NCBI RefSeq assembly: GCF_014274465.1
Contig: NZ_CP060394.1
Location: 3,286,001 to 3,350,000 of the forward strand
From: Alloacidobacterium dinghuense
GTDB taxonomy: Bacteria; Acidobacteriota; Terriglobia; Terriglobales; Acidobacteriaceae
Direction: 5' to 3'
Length of the DNA: 64,000 bases
Position numbers and translations under genes: made by a program. Positions 60,416-64,000 of the stretch are shown here, piece after piece; the first letter of the stretch is position 1, and each line of letters opens with the position of its first letter. The notes beneath the pieces are model-generated. The model did not search any database, was not told the DNA's origin, and was given only the letters and a program-made list of their open reading frames with translations.

Positions 60416-62908
60416 ATGACTACATTCCTAAGCGATCTGCGATACGGAATTCGCCAACTGAGAAAAACTCCGGGGTTCACGGTTGTTTGCGTGCTGACAT
60501 TGGCGCTGGGAATTGGCGCGAACACAGCGGTCTTCAGCGTGATGAATGCAGTGCTGTTGAAGTCGTTGCCCGTAACTGACCCCGAACGCGTGGTGTACCT
60601 CAACACTTCGGGCGCACCTCATCACGGCAACAACACCGGCGACTGGAATACCTCGTTTTCCTATCCCGTTTACGAAGAACTTCGACAACAGAAGAACGCG
60701 CTCTCTGAAGTCATCGCATACGTCCCGATCAGTTCCGGTGGCAGCAAAGTCGCCGTCCGCGTCGGCCCCCAACCAGAGGAAGCCGAAGGCGACATGGTCA
60801 GCGGCAATTTCTTCTCCGGCTTGGGTGTATCTGTGGCGCGTGGACGCGGCTTCACTACGCAGGATGAGGCGCAGCATGCTCCCATTGCCGTCATCAGCTA
60901 CAACTACTGGACGCAGCGCTTCTCGCGCAACCCCGATCTTCTCGGCAAAACCCTCTATGTAAAAGGCGTTCCCCTCACAATCGTTGGAATCGCAGCCGAA
61001 GGCTTTGAAGGCGTTGAGCCGGGAAGTTCCACCGACTTCTGGATTCCCCTACAGAGCCGCGTGGAACTCAACGCCTGGAGCACACCAGCACAAGATGGCA
61101 AAACCTATCTGCAGAGGCCTGACTGGTGGTGCCTGCGGATGCTTGCGCGCCTCGCTCCAGGTATTACGAGAGAGCGGGCGATTGCACAGCTACAGCCCAT
61201 TTTCCAGACGGCGGCATACATCGGCATCGGCAATCCTGAGCCAGGAGAAAAACGCCCGGTCCTCAGCTTTCAGGATGCCAAGAACTTCCCCGGATATGAC
61301 GAAGACTACGGCAAGCCGCTCAGGATCTTGATGGCGATGGTCGGGCTCGTTCTGCTGATTGCTCTGAGCAACGTGGTGATGCTGTTGATGGCGCGGAACA
61401 CGACGCGGCAGCGCGAGTTCTCGCTGCGTCTTGCACTCGGCGCAGGCCGCAAGGAGCTGTTTCGCCAACTACTCACCGAGAGCATGCTGCTGGTTGCGCT
61501 CGGTGGAGTGCTGGCATGGCTCTTTGCCTCAGGAGCCACGCGATCGCTTGCAGCCTGGTCGCAGATCGAAGCCAGCCTCGCGCCGGATCGCACCGTACTG
61601 CTCTTTACGCTGGTCATTTTGCTGGGCGCAGCGCTGGCCTTTGGATTGGCGCCTTTGCGCGTGGCACTCTCCGGCGGCCCGGGACTCGTGCTGAAGACTT
61701 CTGCTGCTACCAGCAATACCGACGCGGGCAAGGCGCGTGTGGGAAAAATCATCGTGACCCTGCAGATGGCGCTTTGCCTCGTTTTGCTCGTCGGCGGAGG
61801 ACTACTGATTCGCACATTACGCAATCTTGAGAACCTCCCGCTCGGCATGCGCACGCAGGGACTGGTCGTTTTCGGAATCAATCCTCAGCATGTGCATTCG
61901 TTCGCCGATGGCGTGGCCTTCTACCAGAACCTGACAGACAAACTGCGTACACTCCCGGGTGTTCAGTCAGTAACGCTCATGGAAGACAGAATCGGTTCCG
62001 GCTGGTCGAACAACGACGACGTGGGCAAAATCGACGGCAAGAAGCCACCCAATTCCGACGGCGACAATGCCATGGCCCGGGCAAATATTGTTGGCCCTGA
62101 CTTTTTCCAGACTCTCGGTGTGCCCATTGTTGCGGGCCGCGATTTTGCCGACTCCGATACAGCGGCATCACCGAAAGTTGCCATCATCAACGAACTTTTC
62201 GCCCAGCGCTTCCTGCCCAACGAGAATCCCCTCGGCCATCACCTGAGCTGGCGCGACCCCAAAGATGACGTGGTGATCGTCGGCGTAGTCAAGAACCACA
62301 AGTACCGCAGCATCGAAGAAAAACCGATCCCCATGCAGTGGTTCGCGTACACGCAGCAAAAGACCATCGGTGAAATGCACTTCGAAATGCGCGTACACGG
62401 CGATCCCATGGCGATCCTGCCCGCAGTGCGCAAGGTCGTGCAGCAAATCGATCCCAACCTGCCGCTAATGCAGCCCATGACACAGCGCGCGCAATACGAA
62501 GAGAGCATCTCGCAGCAGCTGCTCTTTGGCCGCCTCGCAGGCTTCTTCGCACTGCTGGCAGTGGTTCTCGTAGCCACCGGACTTTATGGAACGCTGGCTT
62601 ACTACGTGAACAACCGCACCGTAGAGATTGGCGTGCGCATGGCCATCGGTGCGCAGCGTAAACAAGTCGTCTGGATGGTTCTGCGCGACAGCCTTCTTAT
62701 GACTGGGATTGGCATTCTTGCAGGAGTGCCCCTGGCCATCTTCGTTAGCAGAGAGCTGGCCTCAGCGCTCTACGGGGTCAAGCCATACGACGCTTTAAGC
62801 TACGTGCTGGCAGTGCTTGGCGTCGCTTTGGTAGCCGCCATTGCCAGCCTGATTCCGGCCAACCGGGCAGCCAGCGTAGACCCGCTGATGGCTCTGCGGG
62901 CGGAATAG
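60416..62908 (+). CDS. ADOP-type efflux permease, close paralogue
   Basis: 830-residue tandem copy of the preceding permease. The two are the same over most of their length (RYGIRQLRKTPGF, VCVLTLALGIGANTAVFSVM, RNTTRQREFSLRLALGAGRK, NLPLMQPMTQRAQYEESI). ATG at 60416 has a GAGG upstream, while a GTG at 60389 would add nine residues. A recent duplication is clear at protein level. Both copies are intact, so both are probably used. A weak hairpin (TTCAC at 62912-62916 with GTGAA at 62928-62932) and T-run follow the stop. Confidence 0.88.
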   Translation: MTTFLSDLRYGIRQLRKTPGFTVVCVLTLALGIGANTAVFSVMNAVLLKSLPVTDPERVVYLNTSGAPHHGNNTGDWNTSFSYPVYEELRQQKNALSEVIAYVPISSGGSKVAVRVGPQPEEAEGDMVSGNFFSGLGVSVARGRGFTTQDEAQHAPIAVISYNYWTQRFSRNPDLLGKTLYVKGVPLTIVGIAAEGFEGVEPGSSTDFWIPLQSRVELNAWSTPAQDGKTYLQRPDWWCLRMLARLAPGITRERAIAQLQPIFQTAAYIGIGNPEPGEKRPVLSFQDAKNFPGYDEDYGKPLRILMAMVGLVLLIALSNVVMLLMARNTTRQREFSLRLALGAGRKELFRQLLTESMLLVALGGVLAWLFASGATRSLAAWSQIEASLAPDRTVLLFTLVILLGAALAFGLAPLRVALSGGPGLVLKTSAATSNTDAGKARVGKIIVTLQMALCLVLLVGGGLLIRTLRNLENLPLGMRTQGLVVFGINPQHVHSFADGVAFYQNLTDKLRTLPGVQSVTLMEDRIGSGWSNNDDVGKIDGKKPPNSDGDNAMARANIVGPDFFQTLGVPIVAGRDFADSDTAASPKVAIINELFAQRFLPNENPLGHHLSWRDPKDDVVIVGVVKNHKYRSIEEKPIPMQWFAYTQQKTIGEMHFEMRVHGDPMAILPAVRKVVQQIDPNLPLMQPMTQRAQYEESISQQLLFGRLAGFFALLAVVLVATGLYGTLAYYVNNRTVEIGVRMAIGAQRKQVVWMVLRDSLLMTGIGILAGVPLAIFVSRELASALYGVKPYDALSYVLAVLGVALVAAIASLIPANRAASVDPLMALRAE

Positions 62909-63000
62909 ACTTTCACGTCTTTTTACTGTGAAGAGCCTCACAAAACCGCAGGTGATACATTGGGATGCGTTCACTAATTCGCTTTAGTTAAGGACTTTCA

Positions 63001-64000
63001 GTGAATTTTCTCGGAATCGATGTAGGCACCGGCGGGACCCGTGCGGTATTGGTCGATCAACATGGTCGGGTGGTGAAAGAAGCGGCCAGCGAACATGCGC
63101 CCTTTCGCAGCCCGAAGCCCGGATGGGCTGAACAGGAACCGGAAGACTGGTGGCGAGCAGCGCAGGCAGCGATTCGGGAAGTGCTGGCTACAAGCGGCGT
63201 AGCGGCATCTGGGATTAAAGCCATTGGGCTCACCGGCCAGATGCATGGCGCAGTCATGCTCGACGCCGAGGGCCGCGTGCTCCGCCCATCTCTCATCTGG
63301 TGCGATCAACGAACCGACGCGCAATGTGACTGGCTGCATGAACGGATCGGTCGCGAGCGCCTTATTGAACTGACCTGCAATCCAGCACTGCCGAACTTCA
63401 CTCTGACGAAGCTCCTCTGGGTGCGCGATCACGAGCCGGAAATCTTTGCTCGCATTGCGCATGTTCTCTGCCCCAAGGATTACGTTCGCTTCCGATTAAC
63501 CGGCACCTATGCAATGGACGTGCAGGAAGCATCCGGCACTCTTCTGCTTGACGTGACCCACCGACGCTGGTCTTCGGAAGTTGCGCGGATCGCGGGAATC
63601 GACGAGGCATGGCTGCCACAGCTCTTCGAATCACCCGAAATCTGCGCTCACATCTCGAGAGAAGCAGCGGAGAAAACAAGCTTGGTCACCGGAACACCTA
63701 TCGTCGCCGGAGCAGGCGATCAAGGCGCAGGCGCTGTTGGGATGGGCATTCTGCAGCCGGGCTCCGTGTCGGCCACAATCGGCACTTCGGGTGTAGTCTT
63801 TGCCGCAACCGCAGCACCGACAAAAGATCCCCTTGGGCGCCTGCACACTTTCTGTCACGCGGTTCCGGAACGCTGGCATGTGATGGGAGTAACGCAGGCG
63901 GCAGGCCTCTCTCTGCGTTGGTTGCGCGACATCGTTGCACCCGGTTCAAACTACGACGCTCTGACCTCCGAAGCCGCGCAAATTCCTGCAGGCAGCGAAG
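63001..64000 (+). CDS. xylB: Xylulokinase, 5' part (runs off the window)
   Basis: FGGY-family sugar kinase; 333 codons are in the window. GTG start at 63001 with AAGGA six bases upstream. The N-terminal phosphate-binding strand is FLGIDVGTGGTRAVLVD, followed by the substrate-recognition segment IGLTGQMHGAVMLD and IWCDQRTDAQCDWL. The second ATP-binding region includes VAGAGDQGAGAVGMGIL and SATIGTSGVVFA. The MHG triplet and QDEA-type contacts fit xylulokinase, which makes D-xylulose 5-phosphate, rather than glycerol or gluconate kinase. It is apparently separate from the ADOP genes. Confidence 0.85.
   Translation, partial: MNFLGIDVGTGGTRAVLVDQHGRVVKEAASEHAPFRSPKPGWAEQEPEDWWRAAQAAIREVLATSGVAASGIKAIGLTGQMHGAVMLDAEGRVLRPSLIWCDQRTDAQCDWLHERIGRERLIELTCNPALPNFTLTKLLWVRDHEPEIFARIAHVLCPKDYVRFRLTGTYAMDVQEASGTLLLDVTHRRWSSEVARIAGIDEAWLPQLFESPEICAHISREAAEKTSLVTGTPIVAGAGDQGAGAVGMGILQPGSVSATIGTSGVVFAATAAPTKDPLGRLHTFCHAVPERWHVMGVTQAAGLSLRWLRDIVAPGSNYDALTSEAAQIPAGSE

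Noticed and set aside
1-64000. CRISPR arrays, tRNA or rRNA genes, insertion sequences and prophage genes
   Set aside because: I found no regularly spaced repeats, cloverleaf-like segments, transposase or phage structural genes on either strand.

Overview
The window reads as chromosomal DNA of an Acidobacteriota bacterium, most likely class Terriglobia (Acidobacteriaceae and relatives). Three things point there: five large MacB/FtsX-type permeases of the acidobacterial duplicated orphan permease (ADOP) type, with no ABC ATPase gene anywhere in the window; two very large Oar-like TonB-dependent receptors with an N-terminal carboxypeptidase-regulatory domain; and a PadR regulator coupled to an ADOP gene. 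Codon use is moderately GC-rich throughout. I see no rRNA or tRNA gene, CRISPR array, insertion sequence or prophage.

Layout. 1-6 kb: padR followed by two paralogous ADOP permeases. 6-14 kb: a secreted protein of unknown function, a VOC-family protein, a Slt-type lytic transglycosylase, a small TonB-C-like exported protein, an ECF sigma factor with a zinc-binding anti-sigma factor, and an exported esterase-like protein. 14-22 kb: the first TonB-dependent receptor, a DsbD-type thiol:disulfide interchange protein and a Tat-exported flavin amine oxidase. 22-25 kb: an operon lnt - prfB - CoA-binding protein; prfB carries the classical programmed +1 frameshift. 25-34 kb: a 41-residue membrane peptide, an APC-type transporter behind a structured leader, a radical SAM protein, a bactofilin/methyltransferase pair, a HigBA-like toxin-antitoxin pair with a perfect palindromic operator, and a DUF2076 protein. 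34.5-37.4 kb: mazG - GNAT - enolase-superfamily (MenC/NSAR-like) operon. 37-46 kb: a third ADOP, a DUF2236 protein, prepilin peptidase, DinB and TPR proteins, a LysR/GNAT divergent pair and a SET-domain protein. 46-58 kb: the second TonB-dependent receptor, HtpX, YchF, a ZIP transporter, a lycopene-cyclase-like membrane protein, a Nudix hydrolase and a GH5 cellulase-like enzyme. 58-64 kb: two more ADOP paralogues and the start of xylulokinase.

Most genes are housekeeping or envelope functions: lipoprotein acylation, murein turnover, periplasmic disulfide chemistry, outer-membrane uptake and membrane protein quality control. The items most worth a second look are small ones: the possible N-succinylamino-acid racemase pair, the orphan two-domain lycopene-cyclase-like protein, the structured leader before the APC transporter, the toxin-antitoxin operator, two local duplications (a 20-bp tandem repeat at an ADOP start codon and a decayed copy of a TPR gene's 3' end), and two start codons that sit where transcription should begin (possible leaderless mRNAs). 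I found no large multi-gene system that looks wholly undescribed.
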